Below, piece after piece: positions 35,500 to 44,087 of a stretch of DNA of 64,000 bases. Position numbers and translations under genes: made by a program. The notes under the pieces were generated by a model that was not told where the DNA came from, ran no database searches, and worked only from the letters and a program-made list of their open reading frames with translations. Position 1 is the stretch's first letter. The number at the start of each line of letters is the position of its first letter. The stretch spans positions 123,396-187,395 of the forward strand of contig JALHNJ010000009.1 in NCBI GenBank assembly GCA_022843585.1, in the 5' to 3' direction. Origin of the DNA: Chitinophagaceae bacterium (GTDB lineage: Bacteria > Bacteroidota > Bacteroidia > Chitinophagales > Chitinophagaceae).

Positions 35500-36294
35500 A
35501 TGAAGATTCAAAAAGATTTTGCCGAAAAGGCGGTGAAGGTTGTTCAAAAAAATGAAAGTATAATCGGCCTGGCAGTGGCAGGCTCCTGGATCAATGATGA
35601 GCTGGATGAATATTCAGACTTAGATTTAATTCTTATCACCAAAGAAAAAATTACCGGCGATAAGGAAAAAATGATTGCTTATGCAAAAACCTTTGGCGAT
35701 TTTATTTCGGGCTTTACCGGTGAACATGTAGGCGAGTCAAGAGTGTTGATTTGTCTGTACGATGATCCATTACTTCATGTTGATATAAAATTTTTAACGC
35801 TGCCGGAGTTTTATGAACGGGTGGAAAATCCGGTGGTGCTATTTGAAAGAGAAAATCAATTAACTGATATTATTAATTCCACAAAAGCGGAATGGCCGCA
35901 ACCCAATTATCAATGGATCGAAGATCGCTTTTGGACCTGGGTGCATTATGCCTGTTTAAAAATCGGTCGTGGAGAATTAATGGAAGCTTTTGATTTTCTT
36001 TCTTTTCTGCGGATGACGGTTCTTTCTCCATTACTGCAAGTAAAAAATAATAAACAGGCAAGAGGACTGCGGAGAGTAGAAACACAATTAAGCTTGTCTG
36101 ATCTCGAAAATCTAAAAATAACTATTGCGCAATACAACCGGGCTTCCATCATCAAAGCATTGGATAATTCCATTAGTATTTATAAATCATTGAGGCGGAA
36201 ACTATACCCTGAAACTGTGGAGTTACAAACCAAGGCGGAGAAAAAGAGCTTAGAATACTTCAAAAAGATAAAGGGACCCATAAAAGATAAGTAA
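35500..36294 (+). CDS. Nucleotidyltransferase-fold protein (AadK/ANT(6)-like)
   Basis: The 264-residue cytoplasmic protein has the nucleotidyltransferase motif GSWINDELDEYSDLDLILI (GS followed by D.D), the signature of the pol-beta superfamily as seen in aminoglycoside 6-adenylyltransferases. A third acidic strand (LHVDIKFL) completes a plausible active site. The C-terminal half is helical. A resistance function is only one possibility: many chromosomal members have no known substrate. It stands alone between terminators and the Kdp-like operon. Fold assignment is fairly sure; substrate is not. Confidence 0.75.
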   Translation: MKIQKDFAEKAVKVVQKNESIIGLAVAGSWINDELDEYSDLDLILITKEKITGDKEKMIAYAKTFGDFISGFTGEHVGESRVLICLYDDPLLHVDIKFLTLPEFYERVENPVVLFERENQLTDIINSTKAEWPQPNYQWIEDRFWTWVHYACLKIGRGELMEAFDFLSFLRMTVLSPLLQVKNNKQARGLRRVETQLSLSDLENLKITIAQYNRASIIKALDNSISIYKSLRRKLYPETVELQTKAEKKSLEYFKKIKGPIKDK

Positions 36295-36304
36295 GAGCAT
36301 TTTC

Positions 36305-36354
36305 TTTATAAAATCTTTATACTACAAGACCTTTATTTTACACGACACTTATAC
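36305..36354. promoter_or_regulatory. Phased TTTATAC/TTTACAC half-site array, candidate KdpE operator
   Basis: The 7-mers TTTATAA (36305), TTTATAC (36316), TTTACAC (36337) and CTTATAC (36348) start 11, 21 and 11 bp apart. This is the spacing of tandem winged-helix sites. The half-sites resemble the T-rich KdpE site of the E. coli kdp promoter. The array ends 9 bp before the -7 box and occupies the -33 region. Confidence 0.6.
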
Positions 36355-36363
36355 TGGCGGTAT

Positions 36364-36371
36364 TACCTTTG
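36364..36371 (+). promoter_or_regulatory. -7 promoter box TACCTTTG of the Kdp-like operon
   Basis: This is an exact TAnnTTTG match, 18 nt before ATG 36390. No TTTG-like -33 element is visible at the expected distance; the KdpE-like array lies there instead, which suggests an activator-dependent promoter. Confidence 0.5.
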
Positions 36372-36389
36372 TTCTCTATTGTTCAGCAC

Positions 36390-37526
36390 ATGTTTCGTCA
36401 ACTTTCAAAAATCAGTACAGCAAAGCAATTCTTAATCAGCATTGGGCTGGTTTTTTTGGTGTCGGCAGCTTGCTACTTTGCATCTGATTTTCTTGAATAC
36501 AAAGTTGTTGCTTTTATTCTGCTACTTACTGTTTCCCTTATTGCTATTGTATTTAATATTTTACCCGTGTTGGTAGCGGCCACACTAAGTGCTCTTATCT
36601 GGAATTTCTTTTTTATCCATCCGCTGTTTACATTTCATATTGGAGCTCCAGAAGATGGGTTTTTATTCCTGATGTATTTTGTAATTGCATTCATCAACGG
36701 AGTGCTTACCAACCGCATCCGGAAAATTGAAAAGCAGGCAAGAGAGGAAGAAGAAAAGGCAAAAACGGTGAGGCTGTATAATACCTTATTGAATTCTTTA
36801 TCGCATGAACTCAAAACGCCGATTTCAACCATTGTTGGAGCTGCAGATAATTTGCTCGATGCCCAATCAAATCTTTCCACTGATAATAGCAAAGAACTGA
36901 TAGAAAATATTTCCGTTGCTGCCTTACGGTTAAATCAGCAAGTAGAAAACTTGTTGAGTATGTCACGACTGGAATCAGGATTTATTCAACCAAAAAAAGA
37001 TTGGTGCGATATAAACGAGTTGGTATATGATGTAGTAAATAGACTCGAACAGCAATTGAAAAATCACAAGCTAACAATCACTATTGAAGAAAATCTTCCC
37101 TTGTATAAATTAGATTATGTGCTGATGGAGCAGGTTCTTTATAATCTTTTATACAACGCTTCTATCTATACGCCACCCTATGCAGATATTTTTATTACCG
37201 CTAAGAATAATGCTGAAAAGATTTATCAGTTGGATGCGGCTACAGCCAATCACAGTGAAATAAAAAGAGAGAAAAATTATCTCACCATACTAATTGAAGA
37301 CCGTGGACCAGGTTTTCCAAAGGATGAATTGGAAAAGGTATTTGATAAGTTCTACCGGCTAAGCAATTCAAAAACAGGTGGTACCGGATTAGGTCTATCC
37401 ATTGTAAAAGGTTTTGTAGAAGCACATCAGGGAACAGTAGTATTAGAAAATGTACCGCATGGTGCTTTGTTTACAATTGAAATTCCTGCGGAAACATCCT
37501 ATATAAATAATCTGAAAAATGAATAA
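36390..37526 (+). CDS. KdpD-like sensor histidine kinase lacking the KdpD N-terminal domains
   Basis: The start is ATG 36390 (MFRQLSK; 378 aa). A TTG at 36369 is in frame but overlaps the promoter box. The sequence begins directly with a DUF4118 four-helix membrane domain (about 10-105), then a HisKA box with His139 in SLSHELKTPISTI and a HATPase domain (EDRGPGF; GTGLGLSIVKGF). This equals the C-terminal half of KdpD; the cytoplasmic KdpD and USP domains that sense turgor or second messengers are absent. It overlaps kdpE by 8 nt and heads an operon with the potassium transporter gene. Confidence 0.9.
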   Translation: MFRQLSKISTAKQFLISIGLVFLVSAACYFASDFLEYKVVAFILLLTVSLIAIVFNILPVLVAATLSALIWNFFFIHPLFTFHIGAPEDGFLFLMYFVIAFINGVLTNRIRKIEKQAREEEEKAKTVRLYNTLLNSLSHELKTPISTIVGAADNLLDAQSNLSTDNSKELIENISVAALRLNQQVENLLSMSRLESGFIQPKKDWCDINELVYDVVNRLEQQLKNHKLTITIEENLPLYKLDYVLMEQVLYNLLYNASIYTPPYADIFITAKNNAEKIYQLDAATANHSEIKREKNYLTILIEDRGPGFPKDELEKVFDKFYRLSNSKTGGTGLGLSIVKGFVEAHQGTVVLENVPHGALFTIEIPAETSYINNLKNE

Positions 37527-38205
37527 CGCTGCTATATTGGTTATAGATGATGAAGTGCAGATTCGCAGGCTGCTGGAAATTACATTGGAGAGCAACCAGT
37601 TCAATGTATCCTCTGCTGATTGTGCAAAAGAAGGATTGCGGATAGCAGCCAGTCATCCTCCGGACCTTATTATTCTTGATTTAGGATTACCGGATGAGCA
37701 TGGACATAGTGTATTAAAGAAACTAAGAGAGTGGTACACAAATCCCATACTTATTTTATCTGCACAAAGCGATGAGGAAGATATCATAAAGGCGTTGGAT
37801 AATGGTGCGAATGATTATTTAGTAAAGCCCTTTAGAACAGGCGAATTACTGGCTCGTATACGTTCTGCTTTACGCAGTACATTAACAGAAGATAATAATC
37901 CGGTTGTTGATTGTGGCGAGTTGCAGATTGATCTTTCAGCCCGAACAATAAAGAAAAATAACGAGGTAATAAAGTTGACAGCTACCGAATATAAACTGCT
38001 CAGTCTTTTTGCACAGCAGGAAGGAAAAGTATTAACGCATCAATATTTATTGCGAGAAGTATGGGGACCCGGCTATATCAATCAATCACAATATTTAAGA
38101 GTATTTGTTGCACAACTAAGAAAGAAAATAGAAACCGATCCTAATCGGCCTGCTTATATTATTACAGAGTCAGGAGTTGGATACAGGTTCATTGCCAAGG
38201 AATAA
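37519..38205 (+). CDS. kdpE: KdpE-type response regulator
   Basis: The 228 residues contain a receiver domain with Asp54 in IILDLGLPDEHG and the KdpE-typical LREWYTNPILILSAQSDEEDIIKALDNGANDYLVKPF, then a winged-helix domain (about 128-228) ending ITESGVGYRFIAKE. KdpE proteins activate high-affinity potassium uptake under K+ limitation. Here the next gene is kup instead of kdpFABC, 24 bp downstream. It is co-translated with the short kinase (8-nt overlap). It probably binds the phased TTTATAC/TTTACAC array upstream of the operon. Confidence 0.85.
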   Translation: MNNAAILVIDDEVQIRRLLEITLESNQFNVSSADCAKEGLRIAASHPPDLIILDLGLPDEHGHSVLKKLREWYTNPILILSAQSDEEDIIKALDNGANDYLVKPFRTGELLARIRSALRSTLTEDNNPVVDCGELQIDLSARTIKKNNEVIKLTATEYKLLSLFAQQEGKVLTHQYLLREVWGPGYINQSQYLRVFVAQLRKKIETDPNRPAYIITESGVGYRFIAKE

Positions 38206-38229
38206 TCACTGATACATAAAATTTTCAAC

Positions 38230-40191
38230 ATGAAATCGAATAGCATTCATTCGAACAGGATAACTATTGCCTCTTTGCTGGTAGCCCTGGGAATTATTTA
38301 CGGAGATATTGGTACCAGTCCATTGTATGTACTAAAAGCAATCGTAGGTGAAAAACAAATAGACGAAGTGCTGGTGCTTGGTGGAGTGTCCTGTGTATTC
38401 TGGACATTGGTTGTACAAACAACGGTGAAATATATCTGGCTCACATTAAAAGCAGACAACGATGGTGAAGGCGGTATCTTTTCTTTATACGCATTAGTTA
38501 GGCGCTATGGAAAAAAATTAGTGATCCCTGCTATTCTTGGAGCCACAACATTACTAGCTGATGGAATAATCACTCCACCCATCTCTGTTGCCTCTGCAGT
38601 GGAAGGATTAGAAGCTGTAATTCCAAATCTTCCTACGGTTCCCATTGTAATTGTAATTCTTTCCTTGTTATTTTTCTTTCAGCGATTTGGCACACAAAAA
38701 GTTGGTCGCATATTCGGGCCGATGATGGTAGTTTGGTTTACGATGTTGTTTGTACTCGGTATTAACCAGATCATGCAGCATCCGGAGATTATAAAATCAC
38801 TTAATCCCTATTACGCTTATGAATTATTAGCAAGATATCCCGGGGGATTTTGGTTATTAGGTGCTGTATTTCTTTGTACTACCGGTGCCGAAGCATTATA
38901 CTCCGATCTTGGGCATTGCGGCAGAAAAAATATTCGTATTACCTGGGCATTTGTAAAAATTTGTTTGTTGGTCAACTACCTCGGTCAGGCTGCGTGGATC
39001 ATGCACCAGGGTCAGCCATTACTGGAAGGCCGCAACCCATTCTTTGAAATAATGCCCCATTGGTTTTTACTCGCCGGTATCGGTATTGCTACATCAGCCA
39101 CCATTATTGCATCACAAGCATTAATCAGTGGCTCCTATACATTAATAAGCGAAGCGATGAATCTAAATTTTTGGCCAAGGGTAAGGGTTCGTCAACCATC
39201 AAATTTAAAAGGACAGATCTATATTCCGAGTGTGAACACCATTCTGTGGATTGGTTGTGTACTGATGATACTCTATTTCCGTAGTTCCACACATATGGAA
39301 GCGGCTTATGGTTTTTCTATTACTGTTACTATGATGATGACAACCATTTTACTAAGCTACTACCTTGTATATAAATTAAAATGGAAGAAATGGCTGGTCG
39401 TTGCTATTCTCATTTTGTTTGCCACCGTAGAAACGTCTTTCTTTCTTGCCAATGTGGCCAAAATAAAAGAAAGATGGATGTTCCTCTTCTTTGAGCTATT
39501 TATTTTTATGGTAATGTATGTCTGGTATTATGCAAGAAAGATCAACAACCGATTTACCAAATTTGTTGACCTCGGAAAATATGCCTCCACTATACAAGAG
39601 TTAAGTGAAGACGATAATATTCCAAAATTCTCTACGCATCTTATTTATCTTACCAAAGCCAACAATAGGCACCAGGTAGAAGAAAAGATCATCAATTCCA
39701 TTTTTACAAAAAAACCGAAACGGGCTGATGTGTATTGGTTTGTACATATAAACCGAACCGAACATCCTTATACATTGTCGTATGATGTGTCTGAGTTGCT
39801 CGATGATAAAGTAATAAAAGTTACTATTAATGCTGGATTCCGTGTACAACCAAGAACAGAACTCTATTTTAAAAAAATTGTTCAAGACCTCGTCATTAAA
39901 AAAGAATTGAACCTGCATATTCGTCCTGATGGCTCCACCAAATACAATGCACAGCCCGATTTCAAATTCATTGTGATTGAAAAATTTCTGTCCGTAGAAA
40001 ATGAATTTGCTTTAAAAGACGGCTTGTTATTAAATTCATACTTCCTTTTAAAAAGTTTGGGGCAAAGTGATGAAAAAGCTTTTGGTCTTGATAAGAGTGA
40101 CGTAGTGGTTGAAGATATTCCATTAGTGTATCATCCTGCACAGCAGGTTGAGTTAACAAGAATAAATAAAGAAACAACTATTGCAAAATGA
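38230..40191 (+). CDS. kup: KUP/HAK/KT-family potassium uptake protein
   Basis: The 653-residue protein has the family start IASLLVALGIIYGDIGTSPLYVLKAI and the NDGEGGIFSLYALVRR segment, about 12 membrane helices (about 12-435) and a cytoplasmic C-terminal domain of about 200 residues. It imports K+ with H+ across the inner membrane. The length is within the family range. It follows kdpE by 24 bp and overlaps the porin gene by 4 nt (ATGA), so it is firmly inside the operon, suggesting that this KdpDE pair controls Kup. Confidence 0.93.
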   Translation: MKSNSIHSNRITIASLLVALGIIYGDIGTSPLYVLKAIVGEKQIDEVLVLGGVSCVFWTLVVQTTVKYIWLTLKADNDGEGGIFSLYALVRRYGKKLVIPAILGATTLLADGIITPPISVASAVEGLEAVIPNLPTVPIVIVILSLLFFFQRFGTQKVGRIFGPMMVVWFTMLFVLGINQIMQHPEIIKSLNPYYAYELLARYPGGFWLLGAVFLCTTGAEALYSDLGHCGRKNIRITWAFVKICLLVNYLGQAAWIMHQGQPLLEGRNPFFEIMPHWFLLAGIGIATSATIIASQALISGSYTLISEAMNLNFWPRVRVRQPSNLKGQIYIPSVNTILWIGCVLMILYFRSSTHMEAAYGFSITVTMMMTTILLSYYLVYKLKWKKWLVVAILILFATVETSFFLANVAKIKERWMFLFFELFIFMVMYVWYYARKINNRFTKFVDLGKYASTIQELSEDDNIPKFSTHLIYLTKANNRHQVEEKIINSIFTKKPKRADVYWFVHINRTEHPYTLSYDVSELLDDKVIKVTINAGFRVQPRTELYFKKIVQDLVIKKELNLHIRPDGSTKYNAQPDFKFIVIEKFLSVENEFALKDGLLLNSYFLLKSLGQSDEKAFGLDKSDVVVEDIPLVYHPAQQVELTRINKETTIAK

Positions 40192-41264
40192 AAATTATTC
40201 TTTTCATAACATCGCTGTTGTTTGCAACTGCATTAGTATCGGGGCAGGACAGTACTGCTAAAAAGCCTCTTATAATTTCTGGCTATGCAGAAGTCTATTA
40301 TCAGTATGATTTTAATAAGCCTGTTGATGGTAACCGTCCGGGCTTTATTTATAGCCATAACCGCCATAACGAGTTTAACCTGAACCTTGGATTTATAAAA
40401 GCGGCGTATGCAGCTGAAAATGTTAGAGCTAACCTGGCTATTGCCGCCGGTACTTATGTAAATGCTAACTATGCAGCAGAGCCAGGAGCACTACAAAATA
40501 TGTTGGAAGCGAATGTGGGTATTAAACTCAGCAAAAAGAAAAATCTTTGGTTAGATGCCGGTATACTTCCTTCACATATTGGTTTTGAAAGTGCGGTTAG
40601 TAAAGATTGCTGGACATTGACGAGAAGTATCCTTGCCGAAAACAGTCCTTACTTCGAGACTGGTGTAAAACTTAGTTACACAACGGATAATAGTAAATGG
40701 ATGTTTAGCGCAATGGCGTTGAATGGATGGCAGCGTATTTCAAGAGTAACAGGTAATTCGTTGATGAGTTGGGGAATACAATTACAATACAAGCCTTCTG
40801 AGAAAATATTACTGAACTACAGCAATTTCATTGGTACGGATAAGCCTGACAGTGCAAGACAACTTAGAGTCTTTCACAATTTCTATGGCATCATTTCACT
40901 TAGTGATAAGCTTGAACTTACACTTGGATTTGATATCGGCAGTGAAGAAAAATTAAATTCTACCGGTAGTAATAACTGGGTAGCCCCGGTAGCTATTTTA
41001 AAATATGCTTTTAGTCAGCAATGGAGCATTTCGGGAAGAGCAGAATATTATCAGGATAAAAATGCAGTGATCATCCCTACAGCTACACCCAATGGATTTC
41101 AAACCAACGGCTATTCTTTAAATATTGACTATTCACCTGTAAAAGATCTAAGCATAAGATTAGAAGGCAGAACACTGCATAGTAAGGATAAGATATTTAT
41201 AAAAGGAAACAGTTCGTCCTTCAATAACTCATTTATTACTTCTTCTATAGCTATCGACTTTTAG
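40188..41264 (+). CDS. Outer-membrane beta-barrel porin (BBP2/OmpL-like)
   Basis: The 358-residue protein has a signal peptide ending LVSGQ. It opens with the family pattern ISGYAEVYYQYDFNKP and contains many amphipathic strands with aromatic ends (LWLDAGILPSHIGFES, GWQRISRVTGNSLMSWG), ending in a terminal aromatic residue (AIDF), as usual for barrels inserted by BAM. In Bacteroidota such putative porins are often encoded within kdp operons. Its start overlaps the kup stop by 4 nt, so it likely gives K+ or solutes passage through the outer membrane for Kup. Confidence 0.82.
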   Translation: MKIILFITSLLFATALVSGQDSTAKKPLIISGYAEVYYQYDFNKPVDGNRPGFIYSHNRHNEFNLNLGFIKAAYAAENVRANLAIAAGTYVNANYAAEPGALQNMLEANVGIKLSKKKNLWLDAGILPSHIGFESAVSKDCWTLTRSILAENSPYFETGVKLSYTTDNSKWMFSAMALNGWQRISRVTGNSLMSWGIQLQYKPSEKILLNYSNFIGTDKPDSARQLRVFHNFYGIISLSDKLELTLGFDIGSEEKLNSTGSNNWVAPVAILKYAFSQQWSISGRAEYYQDKNAVIIPTATPNGFQTNGYSLNIDYSPVKDLSIRLEGRTLHSKDKIFIKGNSSSFNNSFITSSIAIDF

Positions 41265-41309
41265 CAGTATTTCAAAAAACAAGAACTATTTTCACCAAAA
41301 TATTAGCTG

Positions 41310-42188
41310 ATGAAATGGTTCTCTTTCCTTATCTCTTGTTTAGTAGTAATAACAGCTACTGCCCAAGACAGTATGAGTGTTCATTATAAGATCTACGATA
41401 CCCGTACGCAACAAATTATTACAATCGACAAAATTGTAGCCGATCTCGCCACTGCTGATGTATTGTTTTTTGGTGAAGAACATAACGATAGTGCAGGACA
41501 TTATTTAGAAAATAAAATATTTCGGGCTTTGCATGCTCAGTATTCCAACCAACTTGCATTGAGTTTGGAAATGTTTGAAACCGACAATCAATTGGTGCTA
41601 AATGAATATTTGCAAGGTAAAATTGATGAAAGCCGTTTTTCATCGAACGTAAGGTTGTGGAGTAATTACCGTGACTATCGGCCAATGATCGAATATGCCA
41701 AACAAAATCAATTAGTTGTTATTGCTGCTAACCCTCCCCGCCGCTATGTGAATATGGTAAGCCGCCGGGGAATGAAATCATTAGACAGTTTATCAAAAGA
41801 AGCAAAGAAGTTATTGCCGCCGCTACCGTATGATACATTAGGTGGTCGCTACCGGGATAAATTTTTGACATTGATGAAAGGCGCACCCGAATCCGCCAGT
41901 AAGAATATTTATTACAGTCAGAGTTTATGGGATGCGGGCATGGCATACAGTATGTATGCATTCTTAAAAAAGAACAAAGGCATGAAGGTTTTTCATTGTG
42001 TTGGTAAATTTCATAGCGATGAAAAACTAGGTACTGCGGCGCAACTTCAATCGTACAATAAAAAATTAAAGATCTTAAATATCAGCTGCTTTTCTGATAA
42101 GAGTTTTGCAAATCCGGATTGGCAGCAGTTCAGCAATTTGGGAGATTATATTATTTTGACGAATCCGGATTTGAAGAGGACTTATTAA
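41310..42188 (+). CDS. ChaN-family protein (haem-binding/Tiki-like), exported
   Basis: The 292-residue protein has a signal peptide ending ITATAQ. It has ChaN/EreA-like motifs: DVLFFGEEHND (about 48-58), LALSLEMFE, WDAGMAYSMYAFL and VFHCVGKFHSDEKLGT. Campylobacter ChaN binds haem as a dimer; other members look like metal-dependent hydrolases of the Tiki fold. It lies 46 bp after the porin gene and is probably the last gene of the Kup operon. Why it would be linked to potassium uptake is unclear. Confidence 0.85.
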   Translation: MKWFSFLISCLVVITATAQDSMSVHYKIYDTRTQQIITIDKIVADLATADVLFFGEEHNDSAGHYLENKIFRALHAQYSNQLALSLEMFETDNQLVLNEYLQGKIDESRFSSNVRLWSNYRDYRPMIEYAKQNQLVVIAANPPRRYVNMVSRRGMKSLDSLSKEAKKLLPPLPYDTLGGRYRDKFLTLMKGAPESASKNIYYSQSLWDAGMAYSMYAFLKKNKGMKVFHCVGKFHSDEKLGTAAQLQSYNKKLKILNISCFSDKSFANPDWQQFSNLGDYIILTNPDLKRTY

Positions 42189-42229
42189 TTTTACTGTACC
42201 CTTTCATTTGAAAATTAAAATACCAGCTT

Positions 42230-42799
42230 ATGGCAAAAGCAAATAAAACGGCATTGTCCACAAAACAACAACAAGAACTTCTTCAACTATTGAAAGGCCG
42301 TTTTGAAAAAAACAAAGCCCGACATAAAGGTATTGAATGGGCCGATGTAGAAGAAAAGCTAAAGTCGAATCCCAAAAAACTTTGGTCGTTGAATGAAATG
42401 GAAACTACCGAAGGTGAGCCCGACGTTGTTGGCTATGACAAAAAAACCGACGAATATATTTTTTATGATTGTGCGCCAGAGACCCCCAAAGGCCGCCGCA
42501 GTATTTGTTACGACCATGAAGCATTAGAAAAAAGAAAAGAGCATAAACCCGGAAACAGTGCTATACAAATGGCTGCTGATATGGGCATTGAGATTTTGAC
42601 CGAAGAACAATACCGGGACTTACAAAAACTGGGAAGCTTCGATTTGAAAACATCCAGTTGGGTAAAAACACCTGCTGCTATCAGAAAATTAGGCGGTGCC
42701 CTATTTTGTGATCGTCGTTACGATACTGTTTTTACGTATCACAATGGGGCAGATTCTTACTATGGGGCAAGAGCTTTTCGGGGATCGTTAAGAGTATAG
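42230..42799 (+). CDS. DUF4256 domain-containing protein
   Basis: This 189-residue cytoplasmic protein matches DUF4256 along its length: QQQELLQLLKGRFEKN, a central GEPDVVGYDKKTDEYIFYDCAPETPKGRRS, and the C-terminal GGALFCDRRYDTVFTYHNGADSYYGARAFRGSLRV. The domain is of unknown function and found as single-domain proteins in many bacteria. It starts 42 bp after the ChaN-family gene, so read-through from the potassium operon is possible. No catalytic residues can be named. Confidence 0.9.
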   Translation: MAKANKTALSTKQQQELLQLLKGRFEKNKARHKGIEWADVEEKLKSNPKKLWSLNEMETTEGEPDVVGYDKKTDEYIFYDCAPETPKGRRSICYDHEALEKRKEHKPGNSAIQMAADMGIEILTEEQYRDLQKLGSFDLKTSSWVKTPAAIRKLGGALFCDRRYDTVFTYHNGADSYYGARAFRGSLRV

Positions 42800-42953
42800 G
42801 TTTTTGTAAACTATTGTTTCCGTAAATATTGCTCTATGAAAAATAGTTGTATTGTCGCAACTCATTATTTCGTTTTAATATCTTGCATAAACTAGCCTAA
42901 ACAATTGGAAACCAAGTCAACAATTTTTGGCTTCGATCAAAATCAACACTTCG

Positions 42954-42961
42954 TATATTCG
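42954..42961 (+). promoter_or_regulatory. Candidate -7 box TATATTCG of the cassette-like gene
   Basis: It matches TAnnTTTG at all positions but one. It lies 12 bp before the left inverted repeat, as does a TATATTTA box (3 bp before) at the similar gene 63317-63871. Confidence 0.4.
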
Positions 42962-42972
42962 CTAATACACTA

Positions 42973-42991
42973 GTTGTAGGCAATACGAATG
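42973..42991. repeat. Left inverted repeat of the cassette-like gene 42989-43885
   Basis: It contains GTTGTAGGC (42973-42981) and CAATACGAATG (42981-42991); both are found inverted just after the gene at 43894-43902 and 43902-43912. The ATG start codon is the end of this repeat. Confidence 0.55.
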
Positions 42992-43885
42992 CGACACCTC
43001 TTAACCATATTAACCCTTTTGGTGACGACCTTCACTTTCTGTCAATCTCTTTCAGACAAGTACCTACATTATAAGACAGACTCCTATTGGGACACGACAC
43101 TTTATAAATCTGAACAGGTCTACTATTATGAAATTGGTAACGGCAAAATCACTCAAAAGGAGTATCCTGTATTAGCGTACCTGTACACAAAGATTATAAG
43201 TGAGACACCAAGGATGACTGAGGATACATTTGAAAGACGTGGCTGGTCTCAAGACCCATACAAGTATATTAGGAAGAACAAAAGTATTTACCTGCAATAC
43301 TTTGATTTAGGAAAAAGAAAACTACAACTAAACAAAGAGTATTCACTGAACCACAGCGATACTGTAAATTGGCTGGCGAACAAAAACACATTACACAGTA
43401 AAGATGGAATTTCAGTTGGTGGGTATTCTACATATTTAGGAGAAGCCACAATTGAAATCAACGGAAAGCAGTTTTCAACCTTTCATTTTTTGGAAGACCA
43501 CGATCAGTACAGTTCTCATCCAAGTCATTTCGTAAAGGACGTTTTTCTAGAGCAAGTAACTCTTATTCCCATTAAGTTCATTACCACACATTATGATTAT
43601 AAAACTAAGCAGAAACAACAATACAGCAGCGTGACAATTCTTTCTTCGACGAGTAACAGCTTGCCAGACTATTCAAACAAGAAAACTGAAGACATGGTAC
43701 TTTACCAAAAGAATGACACAATATGGACAGAGCCGCAAAGGCAGGCTTTCTTAAAAATGTTTCCATCAAACATGAAGCAATATGCAGAATGTCTTTTAAA
43801 GAAGTTAGAAAGGAAAATTAGCTTTTATCATTTTGAGAAAAACACATATTTCAGGGACCTTGTAACTACCAGAGAATGCCAGTGA
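42989..43885 (+). CDS. Exported hypothetical protein inside a cassette-like unit
   Basis: The 298-residue protein has a signal peptide (MRHLLTILTLLVTTFTFCQ). The mature part is rich in Tyr, Lys and His with strands such as YYYEIGNGKITQKEYPVLAYLYTKI and FSTFHFLEDHDQYSSHPSHF; no family is recognised. It is flanked closely by inverted repeats and has its own -7-like box. Codon use (more GAC and ACA) looks slightly unlike the neighbours. This suggests acquired DNA, but the judgement is by eye. It may be a cargo gene of unknown use. Confidence 0.65.
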   Translation: MRHLLTILTLLVTTFTFCQSLSDKYLHYKTDSYWDTTLYKSEQVYYYEIGNGKITQKEYPVLAYLYTKIISETPRMTEDTFERRGWSQDPYKYIRKNKSIYLQYFDLGKRKLQLNKEYSLNHSDTVNWLANKNTLHSKDGISVGGYSTYLGEATIEINGKQFSTFHFLEDHDQYSSHPSHFVKDVFLEQVTLIPIKFITTHYDYKTKQKQQYSSVTILSSTSNSLPDYSNKKTEDMVLYQKNDTIWTEPQRQAFLKMFPSNMKQYAECLLKKLERKISFYHFEKNTYFRDLVTTRECQ

Positions 43886-43893
43886 ACAGTACT

Positions 43894-43912
43894 GCCTACA
43901 ACATTCGTATTG
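43894..43912. repeat. Right inverted repeat of the cassette-like gene
   Basis: GCCTACAAC followed by ATTCGTATTG starts 9 bp after the stop codon. Both parts match the left repeat in inverted orientation, but in swapped order. Confidence 0.55.
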
Positions 43913-44080
43913 GCAATAGTTTGGCGGGAAGTTGTATCAATTGTCTGCCGTTCGCTATTCAGCATCGGTTCCGGCTGAATGTTCTTTGTGGTTCTTTTTT
44001 TCATACTTTCAACTTTTAACTTATTAATCAACAGTTGTACGGGCGGAAGGAACACGGAATACCAAACCATCGCCAATACG
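43906..44080. repeat. MITE-like element with 19-bp inverted ends
   Basis: The ends CGTATTGGCAATAGTTTGG (43906-43924) and, inverted, 44062-44080 match at 17 of 19 positions. Inside is a hairpin (ATTCAGC/GCTGAAT, 43957-43980). It encodes nothing obvious. The left end is shared with the right repeat of the cassette-like gene. Confidence 0.5.
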
Positions 44081-44087
44081 TTCAACG

